Made by a program: the position numbers and the translations under genes
Part shown: one piece after another, positions 39,210 through 47,787 of the stretch
Layout of the letters: every line of letters begins with the position of its first letter
How positions within the stretch are numbered: the stretch's first letter is position 1
The notes under the pieces: model-generated
Told to the model about the DNA's origin: nothing
What the model saw: the letters and a program-made list of their open reading frames with translations, nothing else
Database searches by the model: none
Source: Tahibacter sp042701255
GTDB lineage: Bacteria; Pseudomonadota; Gammaproteobacteria; Xanthomonadales; Rhodanobacteraceae
Length of the DNA: 64,000 nucleotides
Direction of reading: 5' to 3'
NCBI RefSeq assembly: GCF_042701255.1
Contig: NZ_CP170554.1
Coordinates: 186,001 to 250,000, forward strand

Positions 39210-40118
39210 ATGCTCATCCGCTCGATCGACGACTTCCGCACCCACTGGCCGACCTTGCAACCCACGGCGGCCGGCTGCGCACGCGCCGCATTTCTCGTGA
39301 CGCCGCTGGGTTTCCACCTCGCGGCCCAGTCCGCCAGCGACAACCGTTACATGGTGATGGATGCCGGCGTCGATCCGAACGCGGCGCTCGCCGAACACGC
39401 GGCGCTGGCGCGGCGCGTCTCGAACCTGATGCCGACCGTCTGCTTTCCCGGCGATGCGGCCACGCCCGATGCGGTATTCCCGAACAACGTGTTCGCGACC
39501 GCGCCGGGCCGCTCGGTGATCGGCCGCATGCGTCATCCGGTGCGCCGGCGTGAAGCGCAGCGGCCGGACATCCGCGGCTTTTTCCGCGACGTCGTCGGCT
39601 ACGCGGAAGTGGACCTGTCGACGATGGACGGCACGGCCGAACTGACCGGCAGCCTCGTCATCGACCGTGCGCGCGGCATCGGCTACTGCGGCCTCGGCGA
39701 ACGCTGCGACGAAGCCGGCGCGGCGGCCATGCATGCGGCCTTCGGGCTGCGCCTGACCTTCTGCTTCGATCTCGCGCCCGGCGAATACCACACCAACGTG
39801 GTCATGTCGGTGCTGGCCGGCCGCGCGCTGGCCATCGCGCCGGACGGCTTCGCCGATCCGGCCGTCGCCGCGGCGATCGCCGACGCCTATGCGCCGCGTA
39901 CGGTGACGCTCGACGCGGCGCAGAAGGCCGACTACGCCGGCAACTGCATCGCCCTGAGCGACGACACGGTCTGGATGAGCGAACGCGCCGCGGCCTCGCT
40001 GCAGCCGGCCCAGCGTGCGGCGCTGGCCGACTGGGGCTTCCGCATCGAGGCCGTCGCGCTGGCCGAAATCGAGAAGGCCGGCGGCAGCCTGCGCTGCTGC
40101 GTCGGCGAGATCTACTGA
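39210..40118 (+). CDS. Amidinotransferase-fold hydrolase, CtlX-like
   Basis: This 302-residue protein has the guanidine-modifying enzyme layout: an early FPNNVF segment, His194 in GEYHTNVVMSVL and a catalytic Cys near the end in SLRCCVGEIY (296 or 297). The arrangement, the length and the opening (FLVTPLGF) resemble the CtlX/COG4874 branch, described as citrulline hydrolases, more than arginine deiminase itself. It would work in the cytoplasm on a ureido or guanidino compound such as citrulline. It follows the diguanylate cyclase by 42 bases and may share its transcript. Dimethylarginine or arginine hydrolysis remain possible. Confidence 0.78.
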   Translation: MLIRSIDDFRTHWPTLQPTAAGCARAAFLVTPLGFHLAAQSASDNRYMVMDAGVDPNAALAEHAALARRVSNLMPTVCFPGDAATPDAVFPNNVFATAPGRSVIGRMRHPVRRREAQRPDIRGFFRDVVGYAEVDLSTMDGTAELTGSLVIDRARGIGYCGLGERCDEAGAAAMHAAFGLRLTFCFDLAPGEYHTNVVMSVLAGRALAIAPDGFADPAVAAAIADAYAPRTVTLDAAQKADYAGNCIALSDDTVWMSERAAASLQPAQRAALADWGFRIEAVALAEIEKAGGSLRCCVGEIY

Positions 40119-40197
40119 GGCGCCGAAGTCCGGCCGGAACACGCTTCTACACGCCGGATTTACATCATTGCCACGGATTTTCCAGGCCGCCGCACAG

Positions 40198-40212
40198 TTC
40201 AGGCGCAATTCA
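40198..40212 (+). promoter_or_regulatory. TTCA direct repeat upstream of the PepSY/two-component operon
   Basis: TTCA occurs twice with an 11-base period (TTCAGGCGCAATTCA), 44 bases before the first gene of the operon. OmpR-type regulators bind direct repeats spaced by one helical turn, so this is a candidate autoregulatory site for the response regulator encoded below. The assignment rests on spacing and position only. Confidence 0.35.
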
Positions 40213-40255
40213 ATCCGCGCTATCGAGACTCGGTTCCTCTCGCTAAGATGAACGC

Positions 40256-40510
40256 ATGCTCCGACCGGCATCCCTGCTGCGCTGCTTCCTGCTCCCGATC
40301 GCGCTCGCCGCGGCCGGTGCGCCGGCGGCCGCGCAGCTGACCTTGGAGGATGCGGTCGAGCAGGTGCAGCAGGAAATCCAGGGACGCGTACTCAAGGCCG
40401 AGGAAGTCACGATCGGCAAGAAGAAGTTGTACCGGATCAAGCTGCTGACCCGCGACGGGCGAGTCCAGGTCGTGAAGATTCCCGCGGACGAGAACAAGGA
40501 GAGCCGATAA
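40256..40510 (+). CDS. Small secreted PepSY-domain protein
   Basis: This 84-residue protein has a signal peptide (LLRCFLLPIALAAAGAPAAA) and a single PepSY-like domain (LTLEDAVEQVQQEIQGRVLK, LYRIKLLTRDGRVQVVKI). PepSY proteins of this size are often encoded with a response regulator and sensor kinase, where they are thought to influence signalling or peptidase activity in the periplasm. The TAA stop shares its last base with the start of the response regulator, so the two are translationally coupled. Confidence 0.85.
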   Translation: MLRPASLLRCFLLPIALAAAGAPAAAQLTLEDAVEQVQQEIQGRVLKAEEVTIGKKKLYRIKLLTRDGRVQVVKIPADENKESR

Positions 40511-41202
40511 TGCGAGTCCTGCTGGTCGAAGACGAGGCACCGCTGCGCGAAACGCTCGCGGCGCGGCTCAAACGCGAAGGCTATGCGGTGGACTGCGCCG
40601 CCGACGGTGACGAGGGCCTCTATCTCGGCCGTGAAATGCCGTTCGACGTCGCCGTCATCGACCTCGGTCTGCCCAAGCGTCCGGGCATGGATCTGGTCAA
40701 GGCGCTGCGCGACGAAGGCCAGCGTTATCCGATCCTGATCCTGACCGCACGCTCGAGCTGGCAGGACAAGGTCGAAGGGCTCAAGGCCGGCGCCGACGAT
40801 TATCTGGTCAAGCCGTTCCACGTCGAAGAACTGCTGGCGCGCCTCAACGCCCTCGTGCGCCGCGCCACCGGCTGGACCAAGCCCGTGCTCGAATGCGGTC
40901 CGGTGCAGCTGGACACGACGGCGCAGAGCATCACGGTCGACTCCAAGCCCGTCGACCTCACGAGCTACGAATACAAGGTGCTCGAATACCTGATGCTGCA
41001 CGCCGGCGAGCTCGTCTCGAAGGCCGATCTGACCGAGCACATCTATCAGCAGGACTTCGACCGCGATTCCAACGTGCTCGAAGTATTCATCGGCCGCCTG
41101 CGCCGCAAGCTCGATCCGGACGGCCATCTCAAACCTATCGAGACCGTGCGCGGCCGCGGCTATCGCTTCGCGATACCGCGCAGCGACCTCACGGCGGAAT
41201 AA
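40510..41202 (+). CDS. OmpR/PhoP-family response regulator
   Basis: The 230-residue protein has a receiver (MRVLLVEDEAPLRETLAARL, phospho-acceptor Asp51 in VAVIDLGLPKRPGMDL, Lys in DDYLVKPFH) and an OmpR winged helix (VDLTSYEYKVLEYLMLHAGE, VFIGRLRRKLDPDG, VRGRGYRF). The closest named group is PhoP, supported by the PhoQ-like kinase that follows. It overlaps the PepSY gene by one base. The system would sense an envelope condition; low magnesium or cationic peptides are the known PhoP/PhoQ signals in other bacteria, but they cannot be shown here. Confidence 0.93.
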   Translation: MRVLLVEDEAPLRETLAARLKREGYAVDCAADGDEGLYLGREMPFDVAVIDLGLPKRPGMDLVKALRDEGQRYPILILTARSSWQDKVEGLKAGADDYLVKPFHVEELLARLNALVRRATGWTKPVLECGPVQLDTTAQSITVDSKPVDLTSYEYKVLEYLMLHAGELVSKADLTEHIYQQDFDRDSNVLEVFIGRLRRKLDPDGHLKPIETVRGRGYRFAIPRSDLTAE

Positions 41203-41360
41203 GCCGGGGCGGATCCCGGACGAGCGTCCTCCGCTCCATGCCCGGTTTCATCCCCACGACCCGCCGAACGTCGGCGCAACAACCGTCTGGCCGCCCCCTC
41301 GATGCGAAGGGGCTGTAAACACTCCGAGCCGGATTCCGGCTTGCCCAGAGGATTTCCGAA

Positions 41361-42740
41361 ATGGCACAGCGGCGACCGCTGTCGCTGCAGGCCCGTTCCA
41401 CCGTCGCGGCGGGCCTCGCGCTCGCGGCCTTTCTCGGCGTCACCGGCTTCGCGCTCGACAAGGCGTATTACGACGCGACGGTCGCGGCCATGCGCGACCG
41501 TCTGCAGGGCTATGTCTACGCCTATCTCGCCGGCTCCGACGTTCTGCGCGGCACCAAGCTGCTGCCGCCGGAAACCCTGCCCGATCCCGAATTCAACCGG
41601 CCCGGCTCGGGCCTCTACGCCGTCGTCGTCGGCGAAAGCGATTCGCTGCGCTGGGAATCGCCGTCGGCGCTCGGTCGCGAACTCGCGTTCGACACGCGCC
41701 TGCCGGTCGGCGAAACGCGTTTCGAGGGCCCGGTCGACAATTCCGTCGGCCGCGTATTCGTGTTTTCCCAGGGCGTCAGCTGGGAAGTCGACGAACGCCG
41801 GCCGGTCAATCTGACCGTGCATGTGGCGCAGAGCGAACAGCAGTTCCTGCGTCAGGTCAGCGCCTATCGACGCACTCTCGTACGCTGGCTCGGTGCGCTC
41901 GGCATCGTGCTGCTGCTGTTGCAGATCGCGCTGCTGCGCTGGGGCCTGAACCCGCTGCGCAAGATGGTGCGCGACGTCGACAACGTCATGAACGGCGACG
42001 CCGATCGCCTGCCGGGCCAGTATCCGGCCGAACTCGCGCCGCTGACGAGCAGCCTCAACGAGCTCATCGACTTCGGCCGCGAACAGCTCGACCGCTATCG
42101 CAACACCATGTCCGATCTGGCCCACAGCCTCAAGACGCCGCTGGCCGTGCTGCGCAGCGAGATCGACGGCGACTCGGGCTATTCGAACCTGCGCCGCAGC
42201 GTCAACGAGCAGTCGCAGCGCATGCACGACATCGTGTCCTACCAGCTCTCGCGCGCGACCGCGTCGCGCCATCAGGTGTTCTCCACGCCGCTGCTGATCG
42301 AGTCGGCGGCCGAAGGCATCGTCGCGAGTCTGGAGAAGGTCTACGCGGCCAAGCGCGTGCTCTGCGAGTTCGAGATCGATCCCGACGCGCGTTTCTTCGG
42401 CGCCCAGGGCGACCTCATGGAACTGCTCGGCAACCTGCTCGAGAACGCGTTCAAATGGGCCAGCCGCCGCGTGCTGCTGACGGCCCACGTGGTCAAGACG
42501 CCGCGCATGCGCCGCGCCGGCCTGGAACTGCGCGTCGAGGACGACGGCCCCGGCATCCCGCCGGAGAAAGTCGAACACCTGCTGCAGCGTGGCGTGCGCG
42601 GCGACGAGCGCGTGCAGGGCCACGGCATCGGACTGGCCATCGTGCAGGACATCGTCAAAGGCTATCGCGGCAGCCTGTCCGTGCACCGCTCCGATGCACT
42701 CGGCGGTGCGCTGTTCTGCGTGCGGTTCGAGGCGATGTAG
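41361..42740 (+). CDS. Sensor histidine kinase, PhoQ-like
   Basis: The 459-residue protein has two membrane segments (about residues 13-33 and 170-195) around a periplasmic sensor of some 135 residues. A HAMP-like linker (GLNPLRKMVRDVDNVM) follows. The HisKA motif is DLAHSLKTPLAVLRSEI with His255, and the catalytic ATPase shows NLLENAFKWA and DDGPGIPPEKVEHLLQRG. HSLKTPLAVLR and the N-box sequence are typical of the PhoQ branch. AGAGGA lies 9 bases before ATG 41361. A 158-base gap separates it from the regulator; it holds an imperfect CCCCCTCGATGCGAAGGGG hairpin that could tune the ratio of the two proteins. Confidence 0.93.
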   Translation: MAQRRPLSLQARSTVAAGLALAAFLGVTGFALDKAYYDATVAAMRDRLQGYVYAYLAGSDVLRGTKLLPPETLPDPEFNRPGSGLYAVVVGESDSLRWESPSALGRELAFDTRLPVGETRFEGPVDNSVGRVFVFSQGVSWEVDERRPVNLTVHVAQSEQQFLRQVSAYRRTLVRWLGALGIVLLLLQIALLRWGLNPLRKMVRDVDNVMNGDADRLPGQYPAELAPLTSSLNELIDFGREQLDRYRNTMSDLAHSLKTPLAVLRSEIDGDSGYSNLRRSVNEQSQRMHDIVSYQLSRATASRHQVFSTPLLIESAAEGIVASLEKVYAAKRVLCEFEIDPDARFFGAQGDLMELLGNLLENAFKWASRRVLLTAHVVKTPRMRRAGLELRVEDDGPGIPPEKVEHLLQRGVRGDERVQGHGIGLAIVQDIVKGYRGSLSVHRSDALGGALFCVRFEAM

Positions 42741-42796
42741 GTTGCGATGAGCCGAAGGCGAACCGCAACACCGAGGTCTGCACATGCGTCGAGGAA

Positions 42797-42940
42797 AACC
42801 CCATCCCCACCCATGCCCTCCCCTTGAAGGGGAGGGTTAATACGGCTCGGCGAAAACCGTTCTGACACCAGCGAGTCTCTGGTGTCTGGCCGAGAAAATC
42901 CCTCCCCTTCAAGGGGAGGGCATGGGTGGGGGATGGGGTT
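42797..42940. repeat. Nested inverted-repeat element (REP/MITE-like)
   Basis: Left arm 42797-42836 and right arm 42900-42940 are inverted copies of the same 40-41 bases, differing by one extra G. Each arm contains its own palindrome, CCCTCCCCTTGAAGGGGAGGG or its reverse. The 63-base centre holds a further stem, GACACCAG/CTGGTGTC, inside a CTCGGC/GCCGAG pair. The element fills the space between two convergent genes and could fold as a long hairpin in either transcript. Similar CCCTCCCCTT elements are, as I recall, dispersed in xanthomonad genomes. No ORF, transposase or target duplication was seen. Confidence 0.85.
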
Positions 42941-43043
42941 GCCTTGTTGTTCTATCGCCCGCCGCGTCCCGCGCCCCGACATCAAGCCTCGATGACACAA
43001 GCACCGCCGGCGCGACGTTGCGCATCGCTGCGCTCGGCGCAAC

Positions 43044-44219
43044 CTACATGACCGCGTGATAGAGCCGCTCGGCGACGCTCGCTTCCGCATAGCGTTCGGC
43101 GACATACGCTCGGCCGCAATCGACCGCACGTGCGCGCGAGCCCGCATCCAGCGCCAGGGCTTCTTCCATGCAGCGCACGAGTTCTTCGGTGCCGCGGTAG
43201 CGCCAGCCGGCGCCGGCGGCGTCGACGTGATCGGCCAGCACCTCGCACTGCGCGTTGACGATGACCGGCGCGCCCTGCGCCAGCGCTTCCAGGGTGACGA
43301 TGCTGAAGCTCTCCCAGCGCGAGGGCATGACGAAAGCCGCGGCGCCGGTCATGAGTGCGGCTTTTTCGGCCGCCTCGACGAAGCCGAGGAAATGCACGCC
43401 GTCGACCTCGCGCAATCCCAGATGATCGGCGCCGGTCAGCACGAGTTCGACCGGTACGCGTACGCGCCGGCGCAGTTGCTGGAACGCGGCCAGCAGCTCG
43501 CGGCAGCCCTTGCTCTCGTCGATGCGGCCGCAGTACAGCAGGTAGGATTTTTCGCGCGCGGCAGGTGCTGCGGCGATCGCTTCGACGGCCATGCCGACGA
43601 CGGTGCCGCGCGTCTCGCCCCAGAGCCGCGCACCGAGACGGCGTTCGGCTTCGGTCAGCCAGATCAGCCGCGACGCGCGACGCGCGGCCTGGGCATAGAC
43701 CGGCAGATAAGCCGGCGGCTCGTCGTGCAGGGTCGGCACGAGCACGCATTTGGCTGACGGCACGCATTCGAGGCCGAAATACGTCGTCGGATACAGGTAG
43801 GTGCAGAACACCACCGCGGCATAGTCGTCATGATGCTGTGCGAGATAGTTGAACAGCCCCGGGCACCAGGGCCCCTGCGCGCGAACGAACTGCTCGGCCA
43901 GCGGCGCGCGCCAGGCGAGCTGCGTGGCATCGCCGCGCTCCACCTGCTGCGCATGCGCCTGCAGCAGACGGCGATGCAGATCGTTGAACCACGACCCGCG
44001 CGGCCAGGCGCTCGCGAAACGCCGCACGCGGATGCCGTCGCGCCATTCCTCGCCTTCCGCCAGCGCGTTGTCCCAGCTGCGATAGTCCAGCGCGCAGCTC
44101 GTCAGGATGTCGACTTCGCCGCGCCGGCGCAGCAGCTGCGCGTAATGCCAGGCCAATGCTTCGGAACCGCCGGCGATATCCGGATGACAGCGCTGCACGA
44201 CGACGGCGACGCGGCTCAC
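43044..44219 (-). CDS. Glycosyltransferase family 4
   Basis: The 391-residue protein has the GT-B fold. The acceptor half begins VAVVVQRCHPDIAGGSEALA, with a typical GG-S loop, and the donor half has YLLYCGRIDESKGCRELLAAF, FLGFVEAAEKAALM and the EX7E-type region SRWESFSIVTLEALAQGAPVI. It is a retaining transferase using a nucleotide sugar, probably acting in the cytoplasm on a lipid-linked glycan. It begins with a GTG that overlaps the stop of the gene before it (GTGA), so both GT4 genes form one unit. It converges with the histidine kinase across the inverted-repeat element. Confidence 0.9.
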   Translation of the reverse strand: MSRVAVVVQRCHPDIAGGSEALAWHYAQLLRRRGEVDILTSCALDYRSWDNALAEGEEWRDGIRVRRFASAWPRGSWFNDLHRRLLQAHAQQVERGDATQLAWRAPLAEQFVRAQGPWCPGLFNYLAQHHDDYAAVVFCTYLYPTTYFGLECVPSAKCVLVPTLHDEPPAYLPVYAQAARRASRLIWLTEAERRLGARLWGETRGTVVGMAVEAIAAAPAAREKSYLLYCGRIDESKGCRELLAAFQQLRRRVRVPVELVLTGADHLGLREVDGVHFLGFVEAAEKAALMTGAAAFVMPSRWESFSIVTLEALAQGAPVIVNAQCEVLADHVDAAGAGWRYRGTEELVRCMEEALALDAGSRARAVDCGRAYVAERYAEASVAERLYHAVM

Positions 44220-45298
44220 GCGAAGTCCGCCAATGCTGTGTGCAGCTGCGCGGCGAGCACGCGCGGCGCGAAGTGTTCGCGATAGCGCGCGCGTCCGGCC
44301 AGGCGCAGGGTTTCGGCCGCATCGGCGTCGCGCACGAGGCGCGCGAGACTGGCCGCGTACAGGCGCGGATCGGATTCCTGCCAGAGCAGGCCGGCGCGTC
44401 CCAGGGTTTCGCCGATGGCCGTGCGGTCGCGCGCGACCACGGGCACGCCGAGCGCCATGGCTTCGACCAGCGGCACGCAGAAGCCTTCGTGTTCCGACAA
44501 CATCAGCAGCGCGTCGGCGACGAGCCAGCAGGCCTTGAGGCGCGCGTCGTCGATGTTGTCGAGGAAATGCACCTGGTCGGCGATGCCGAGCGCGGCGCAG
44601 CGTTCGCGCAGATGGCGCGAATAGCGCGCGAGGCGCCTGTCGTGTTTGCCGACGACGAGCAGGCGCGCGTCGCCGGCGTAATGGCGGCTGTAACAGGCGA
44701 AGGCGTCGAACAGCGCCGCGTGGCCCTTGTTCGGCGCGACGCGGCCGAGCATCAGCACGTTGCGCCGGCCGTCGCCGTAGCGGTCGAGCAGCGCGCCGTC
44801 GGCGGCCTGGTCGAGCAACGCTTCGCAGCGATGGAACGGCGCGAGCACGCGACCGCGCTCGGGCGGCAGTCCGGCCTGCACGAGCTCGGCGAGGTTGTAG
44901 GCCGAGCAGGCCAGCGCGAGATCGAAGCCCGCTGCGGCGAGGCTCGCGAGACTGGCGCGGCCCGCTGCGCAGCTGCGCACGTGTTCGCGCGACCAGCCCT
45001 GGAAGAACTCCGGCGGCGTGACGTTGTGATAGCGCAGCACGCGACGGCAGTTCAGCGCGGCGAGCTGCGCTTCGACGCGCGGCCAGCCTATCGAATAGTG
45101 GTAGATCGCCAGATCGCGCGGGCCGAGCCAGCGCTCCAGGGTCGCCGGTGCGTGCACGCTCTCGATCACGCCCTGGCTGTGGTCGGCGTAGAGGCGGACT
45201 TCATGGCCGGCGCGACGCAGGGCCGCGGCCATTTCGAGCACGTCGGTGCCGACGGCGTCGTGCGCCGCGAGCGACGGTGCGAGCAGCGCGATCTTCAT
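44216..45298 (-). CDS. Glycosyltransferase family 4
   Basis: This 360-residue GT-B protein starts MKIALLAPSLAAHDAVGTDV. The donor domain contains RNVLMLGRVAPNKGHAALFD, VHFLDNIDDARLKACWLVAD and the loop SEHEGFCVPLVEAMALGVPV, which holds the EX7E catalytic pair. FHRCEALL and YHYSIGWPRVEAQL are typical of GT4 enzymes near O-antigen genes. The sugar and linkage are unknown. Its stop overlaps the GTG of the following GT4 gene. Upstream, 43 bases separate it from the DUF4214 gene on the same strand. Confidence 0.92.
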   Translation of the reverse strand: MKIALLAPSLAAHDAVGTDVLEMAAALRRAGHEVRLYADHSQGVIESVHAPATLERWLGPRDLAIYHYSIGWPRVEAQLAALNCRRVLRYHNVTPPEFFQGWSREHVRSCAAGRASLASLAAAGFDLALACSAYNLAELVQAGLPPERGRVLAPFHRCEALLDQAADGALLDRYGDGRRNVLMLGRVAPNKGHAALFDAFACYSRHYAGDARLLVVGKHDRRLARYSRHLRERCAALGIADQVHFLDNIDDARLKACWLVADALLMLSEHEGFCVPLVEAMALGVPVVARDRTAIGETLGRAGLLWQESDPRLYAASLARLVRDADAAETLRLAGRARYREHFAPRVLAAQLHTALADFA

Positions 45299-45341
45299 GC
45301 GGCCGGCACGAGCGGCCGCCGCGCTTCACGCGATCGACGGC

Positions 45342-45920
45342 TCATCGCCGCGTCTCGCGCGTGCGGGCCAGCTCTTCACGCAGACGTGCGACTTCGGCCG
45401 CGAGATCGCCGAGATCGGCCGCGACGTGCTGCTGCGCGAGCGCCTGGCCGAGCCGGCGCTGTTCGCGCGCGATTTCCGGCAGATTCCAGAACAGCGCGAG
45501 ACGTTCGATCAGACCGCCGATCACGGGCAGCCGGGTCAGCCGCCAGAAGCGATGGCGCGCGGCCAGGCCGATGATTTCCACGCCGTAGCCGCGCGCTTCG
45601 GGCGAGGCGCACAGATCGCCGAGTATCGCGATCTTGCTGTCGCCGACGGCGAGGCGCTGCAGTGCATGCAGATGGCCGGCCGCATCGGGCGCGCGCTTGA
45701 GCACGCAGCGATAGGCGAGTTCGACGAACTCGTCGTTGTGCACGTGCAGGAAATCGGCCAGCGCATAGCGCAGGCGCTGCGGATGATCCGGCGACAGCAT
45801 CACGTCCGACGCTGCGGTCGGCGACGGCGGCACGGTTTCGTCGGGCGGCGGCAAAGCGGCCGCTTCGGTGCGAATCTGCTGCTGCAGGATGTCCAGCGGT
45901 GCGGAGGAATCGGCGTTCAT
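45342..45920 (-). CDS. DUF4214-domain protein
   Basis: This 192-residue protein has a DUF4214-like core at about residues 65-120 (FLHVHNDEFVELAYRCVLKR then APDAAG and DLCASPEARGYG). A C-terminal coiled coil follows (LGDLAAEVARLREELARTR). DUF4214 domains are often found beside or fused to glycosyltransferases and in S-layer-type proteins; a scaffold or acceptor-binding role is possible. No signal peptide is visible. ATG 45920 is chosen because it begins 28 bases after the stop of the preceding gene. The longer frame to 46004 overlaps that gene and is Arg-rich at its start. Confidence 0.7.
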   Translation of the reverse strand: MNADSSAPLDILQQQIRTEAAALPPPDETVPPSPTAASDVMLSPDHPQRLRYALADFLHVHNDEFVELAYRCVLKRAPDAAGHLHALQRLAVGDSKIAILGDLCASPEARGYGVEIIGLAARHRFWRLTRLPVIGGLIERLALFWNLPEIAREQRRLGQALAQQHVAADLGDLAAEVARLREELARTRETRR

Positions 45921-45948
45921 CGCGAAGGCGGCGGGGGCGGAACGCGCG

Positions 45949-47127
45949 TCAGCGCGGCGCGGCCGGTAAGGATGCATCGGTCGCCGCGAGCGGGATGATG
46001 CCATACGAGCGCGCGGTGGTCAGATCGATCCACTGGTAGTCGGGCTTGCGCTGGCCGAAGCCGGCGGCCTCGCGCGCGTAGCGCGCCTTGCCGGCGACGA
46101 GCGCCGCGGAAAAGCTGTCGAGCGCGTCGCTGTCGATCAGGCTGAGCTCGCCGACGAAGCCCGGCTTGGGCCGTACCGCGAGCTGGCGCGCACCGAGCAA
46201 GGTGGTCTCGACGAAGACCGGATCGCTGTTGCCGTCGCCGGTATAGAACGCGAGCAGCGCATGTCGCGGCACGAGCAGCAGCACGCTGCGCAGACCGAGC
46301 CGCTCCAGCGCGGCGGCCAGCAGCAGACTGCCGTCGATGCAGTTCGCGCGGCGCTCGTTCCAGACGTCGTCGTGAAGACGCACGTGCTGGCTCCAGACCA
46401 GCGGACCGCGCGCGAGGCCCGGATCCTCGTCGGCATAGCGCACGCCGTGCAGCTGCAGCACTTCCCAGACCGCGTAGGCCGAGGCCAGCGCCTGCGCCGG
46501 CGTGCGCCGGCCCGGCGTCAGCGGCAGGAACGGATGACGCTCGGCGACCTCGGCGAGGATGCGGTCGATCACGCGCGAATTCGGGTCCGCATACGCGGCG
46601 AAGATCCAGCCGAGGTCGACGTGGTCCTTGCCGTCGCGCACGTAGTACAGCGCTTCGCTGAGCGGATGCAGACGTATCGTGCGGTGGCGGTGTTCGGCCG
46701 GCGCGTCGCCGCGGCGCAGCGCGAATTCCGCGTCGACGTCCTGCGGTTTCTCCAGGCCGGCGAGCGCGGTGCGGTTCCATTGCAGCCGCGGGCGCAGGGT
46801 GTAGCGCTCGCCGGCGCGCGGCAACGTGGTCTCCACGCGAGCGGCTTCGCGCAGGCCCGGTGCGGTCACGCGCAGGTCGATGCGCTCGCCGTCCTGCGCG
46901 GCGGTAACGTCGATCGCGAGCATGCCGCTGCCGTCGCCGTAGCGCTGTGCGTCGGGTCTGGCGCTGGGACGCTGCGACAGATCGAGCACCGGATACAAGG
47001 CGTCGTCGGGACTGATGCGCACCTGCCAGTCGGCCGCGCAGACGGCAGGCGACCGCAGCGCAGCGAGCGCGACGGCGAGCAGCAGCCATGCCGCGCGACG
47101 GTGCGGCAGAGTTTGCACGAAGAGCAT
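45949..47127 (-). CDS. Secreted transglutaminase-like cysteine hydrolase
   Basis: The 392-residue protein has a signal peptide (RRAAWLLLAVALAALRSPAVCA) and a beta-rich N-terminal half. A transglutaminase-like fold follows with Cys263 in ERRANCIDGSLLLAAAL and His289 in VPRHALLAFYTG; the third member is probably an acidic residue further on (VFVETTLLG). Such domains cleave or transfer amide bonds and can act on peptides or on modified glycans. It lies at the head of the minus-strand arm of the glycan locus, 93 bases from the lipoprotein gene on the other strand, so it probably shares a divergent promoter region with it. Its substrate is unknown. Confidence 0.8.
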   Translation of the reverse strand: MLFVQTLPHRRAAWLLLAVALAALRSPAVCAADWQVRISPDDALYPVLDLSQRPSARPDAQRYGDGSGMLAIDVTAAQDGERIDLRVTAPGLREAARVETTLPRAGERYTLRPRLQWNRTALAGLEKPQDVDAEFALRRGDAPAEHRHRTIRLHPLSEALYYVRDGKDHVDLGWIFAAYADPNSRVIDRILAEVAERHPFLPLTPGRRTPAQALASAYAVWEVLQLHGVRYADEDPGLARGPLVWSQHVRLHDDVWNERRANCIDGSLLLAAALERLGLRSVLLLVPRHALLAFYTGDGNSDPVFVETTLLGARQLAVRPKPGFVGELSLIDSDALDSFSAALVAGKARYAREAAGFGQRKPDYQWIDLTTARSYGIIPLAATDASLPAAPR

Positions 47128-47220
47128 GTGCCGACTATCGTTGCGCCCGCCTGTGCTTGTCCATAGGTCGCGCCGGGTTCCCTGCCGCCCGGCCTATCCT
47201 CTTATGCCGTGGAGTTCCCG
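47128..47220. promoter_or_regulatory. Divergent promoter region of the glycan locus
   Basis: The only gap between the two divergent arms is these 93 bases, so promoters for both must lie here or inside the flanking genes. TATCCT at 47195-47200 and TTGTCC at 47157-47162 are present but too far apart to form a standard pair. GGAG at 47211-47214 is the ribosome-binding site for ATG 47221. Confidence 0.45.
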
Positions 47221-47784
47221 ATGCGCACGATGCTGATGCCCCTTGCCCTGATGCTGTCTCTCGCCGCCTGCAGCAACGCGCCTCAGGACGCGCCCAAGTC
47301 CGCTGCAGCACCGGCGGCCCAGCCCGAAGCGGCCAAGACCGAGCCGGCCAAGTCGGAGCCCGCGAAAACGGAACCGGCAAAACAGGAAGCGGCACCCGCC
47401 GCTGCGGCGGCCGAACTGCCGGTCGGCGCCTGCGGCGACCAGAGCGCCGTGGCCAAGGAAGAACGCCTGGCCAATACGCCGCGCTGGACCACCGCGAGCG
47501 AGGTCGACAATTTCGGCTACGACGTGTTCCGCGGCGACAAGGAAGAAGGTCCGTTCGCGAAGCTCAACGCCGATCCCATCCTCGGCGCCGGCACCACCGA
47601 CGAGACCAAGAACTACTCCTACCGCGACGACACCATCGATCCCTGCCACGAATACTGGTACTACGTCGAATCGATCGACACCAAGGGCATGCGCGAGAAG
47701 TTCACGCCGGTGTTCAAGGCCGGCGCCAAGCGCCGCGCCGCGGACTCGGCGCCGGCACCGACGCCGGCTCCCAAGGCTTCCTGA
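47221..47784 (+). CDS. Lipoprotein with a proline-alanine-lysine linker
   Basis: The 187-residue protein starts with a lipoprotein signal (MRTMLMPLALMLSLAACSNA; lipobox LAAC with Cys17). A low-complexity linker with AKTEPAKSEPAKTEPAKQEA repeats follows, the kind that spans part of the cell wall or periplasm. The C-terminal domain (SEVDNFGYDVFRGDKEEGPF, YSYRDDTIDPCHEYWYYVES) looks like a fibronectin type III fold. A GTG at 47209 would add four residues, but GGAG six bases before ATG 47221 supports the shorter form. It is the first gene of the plus-strand glycan arm, 3 bases before the GT39-like gene. It could be an outer-membrane partner in glycan export or display. Confidence 0.85.
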   Translation: MRTMLMPLALMLSLAACSNAPQDAPKSAAAPAAQPEAAKTEPAKSEPAKTEPAKQEAAPAAAAAELPVGACGDQSAVAKEERLANTPRWTTASEVDNFGYDVFRGDKEEGPFAKLNADPILGAGTTDETKNYSYRDDTIDPCHEYWYYVESIDTKGMREKFTPVFKAGAKRRAADSAPAPTPAPKAS

Positions 47785-47787
47785 CCC

